Assembly (NCBI GenBank): GCA_000149265.1
Contig: CH002492.1
Location: forward strand, 1 to 64,000
Reading direction: 5' to 3'
DNA: 64,000 nucleotides
DNA from: Ciona savignyi
Taxonomy: Eukaryota; Chordata; Ascidiacea; Phlebobranchia; Cionidae
In this document: piece by piece, positions 62,076-64,000 of the stretch
Position numbering within the stretch: position 1 is the first letter of the stretch
How the letters are laid out: every line of letters starts with the position of its first letter
Translations under genes and position numbers: made by a program
The notes under the pieces: generated by a model
What the model was told of the DNA's origin: nothing
Seen by the model: the letters and a program-made list of their open reading frames with translations, nothing else
Database searches by the model: none

Positions 62076-63123
62076 TATAGTAGTGGTTGTTTTAACTGCC
62101 CCTTAATGATGTTGGGATGTTATATATATAGGTGTATGTTAAATTGCAAAAACCTCTAACTGTCAATATTAAGCGTTCCTATTCGTTACCATGGATTTTT
62201 ATTATTTTCGATAGATGTCGCTGTTGTATTTTTTATTTCACAAATGTTTTACGGTCGGGTGGCCAAATGGTTAACATGGCCGATACGTATAACAATTCTG
62301 TGTAAATAAGGTTTTGTTGACGAGCCTATTAGTGGTTCGAAACGTAGCCTTGTAAAATAATGCTGTACGGCTTAGCTTAAAAGACAATATTTGATTCCCG
62401 CCATCACATAAGGTGGCAATCACACTTAAATAAAATTGACAAGAAGGAATTTTGTGGCTGAACATAAAGGTTAAAACTAAACAAATAAGTATATGAGTTA
62501 CAATAAATCGATAAACTGCCATAAGTTAAATAGGTCTTAATACTTGCATAGCTACCTTTTGACTTGTTTTCCCTGTAATTGCCGTCACTATGAACTGTAG
62601 TAATTTCTCGGTTTGTCATTGTTCATTATATACTGCATGTTGTCGATGTACTAGATTTCCCACGCACTGTAAACCACCAGGCAATATTGGTTCCAAATAA
62701 CTTTTATTCAAATATTGCTATGCGGTCATTGTTTTTTTTTTGTTGTGAGAAATCGATTTACAGTGTCAAAACTTGGCGTTAGAGTAAACAGCTAAAGTTT
62801 AAAGCCCGGCCTCCACAGGAGCCGTCACGTCTGTCCTGGGGTGACCGCCAGAAGTGGTTAAACAAGTCAAACTGTCTGTGTTTTAATGTAACTGGAATTC
62901 TTAAAAATGCGACATTTAGGCCTACCAGGACAGAACAAAGAAATTGAAAGTATTTAAAAAAGAATTTCAGTTATATGCAAAATAGTATTGATGTTAAGTA
63001 AAATTATCATTTAGGGTATGATTATCATGAAAAATAGTTAGAGAGTTACCACTTAACCACCATTATTTGTAAAACCTCATTTAGACGGTTATCTGTTTCT
63101 ACAAAAACAACTATGTGAATTGA
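62076..63123. other. Upstream of CCDC96, no gene
   Basis: AT-rich; contains a second-family tRNA-like head at 62253-62345. No exon recognised. Confidence 0.4.
62253..62345 (+). mobile_element. Second tRNA-like SINE family, longer head
   Basis: GGTCGGGTGGCCAAATGGTTAAC then GGCCGATACG and, 50 bp on, TAGTGGTTCGAAACG, a good B box. Together with 45645 this defines a separate tRNA-derived family. Variable-loop-like spacing and lack of a clean acceptor stem argue against a working tRNA gene. Confidence 0.55.
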
Positions 63124-63308
63124 ATAAGGAATACTCATGTTTATCCTTGTAAATGGAAAACACAATGAGATTGATCGCACGAGCAATGTTTAAGATTACC
63201 GCATGCCCACTGTCGGGTTGCAGGAGCTATTGCAGTTTTTGGTAGAACTCATTAATGCTATGGGTTCAGGCAATATCTGCTAAGGACAAAACCGACCAGC
63301 TGGTGACC
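63124..63308 (-). mobile_element. SINE, diverged
   Basis: AATACTCATGTTTATCCTTG, CCCACTGTCGGGTTGCAGG with AGCTATTGCAG, and TGCTATGGGTTCAGGCAAT; the head is lost after GACAAAACCGACCAGC. Confidence 0.72.
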
Positions 63309-64000
63309 ACTGACCAGGATTCTCAGGTTATCTAACCGCACTGGGTATATCATTGCTGGCTTGTTTGTCCAAGAAACCAAATGGCTCTCGAATTGCCAAT
63401 CCAAACTTGTTATCTTTGTTCTGCAAAAGACGCGCTTCCCTTTGAAAATCCAAAGTAGATATATTTTTTCTGCGTCACGCCTGTGATAGTCACGTCGGTT
63501 AGCTTGGTCATTCGGTGAAACAGGTAATCCAATCAGGTTGAAACTTTTAGCAATCCTAACTGACATGCTGATAATTTGCATTGATTTTTAATTTAAAATA
63601 ACCCAAGAAGAATTCATCTTATCGGGAAAAGTTTACAAAATAGTCCACTTTCACCATTTTTGGCGTTATCGCCAATATCTTCGACCCGGAAAGATTTTTT
63701 TTACAAATTTTCATACACTTGTGTGTAACATAAATCAGAAAAACACAATTTAACTTAAAATATACTAGTTTACCTCAGGTAATCCCTAAATTAGAATATG
63801 CATAAACTATGATAAACACACACTATTATTTCGCGTGTGAAGGAGATGGAGAACCAAAATACAAAAAAGAATTCAGTTACGAATAAATATGCGTATATTT
63901 CAATATATCTATTACGTTTGGATTACAAAAACAAAACCATGCGAATCATTTATCCATAAGAATAATCTTGTCCAAAGCGGACACTTATTACCATTTTTGA
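63309..64000. other. Intergenic, nothing recognised
   Basis: The 107-aa minus ORF at 63258-63581 overlaps the SINE and shows no domain. Part of 63485-63600 resembles 1870-1965. Confidence 0.4.

Noticed and set aside
63258..63581. 107-aa minus-strand ORF
   Set aside because: Overlaps a SINE body and shows no recognisable motif.

Overview
Organism: this is eukaryotic, AT-rich and gene-dense, with small multi-exon genes, short introns, GT/AG splice sites and many short tRNA-derived SINEs and small DNA transposons. The gene families (an Ikaros-type zinc-finger factor, RNF144-type RBR ligase, SECp43, CCDC96, PSMD12) are those of a chordate or metazoan. Compactness and the SINE sequence suggest an ascidian such as Ciona. 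The species is inference; the gene identities are read from translations.

Layout. 1-8700: no confident gene; SINEs, a large fold-back repeat and a weak signal-peptide exon. 8725-15147 (+): a TATA box and an 11-exon RNF144-like RBR E3 ubiquitin ligase. 16586-17944 (-): an intronless PSMD12/Rpn5 proteasome-lid gene. 18300-22700: transposon-rich (hAT MITE, PIF/Harbinger transposase relic, SINEs, a 337-bp-unit repeat). 22874-24958 (+) and 37216-40590 (+): two parts of one U1/matrin-type zinc-finger gene, separated by a 592-bp duplication, a 100-N gap and an 11.9-kb block carrying an Ikaros-family gene (25121-30230, -). The duplication beside the gap strongly suggests an assembly join. 41162-43694 (-): a TRNAU1AP/SECp43-like protein with two RRMs, convergent with the zinc-finger gene. 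46218-48880 (-): a three-exon gene for an unrecognised signal-peptide/single-TM protein. 49345-62075 (-): a 15-exon CCDC96/CFAP184-like axonemal coiled-coil gene whose introns carry most of the window's transposons. 62076-64000: no gene seen.

The genes do not form one pathway. RNF144 (ubiquitin transfer) and PSMD12 (proteasome lid) both serve ubiquitin-dependent proteolysis and are 1.4 kb apart, but nothing in the sequence shows a functional link. Exon coordinates were assembled by hand from splice signals and reading-frame continuity. Two phase conflicts, one each in the zinc-finger and CCDC96 genes, remain unresolved and are stated. I found no convincing wholly novel system. The best candidates for something undescribed are the signal-peptide/TM protein, the repeated CAGTGTTTCC motif upstream of the Ikaros gene, and the fold-back repeats.
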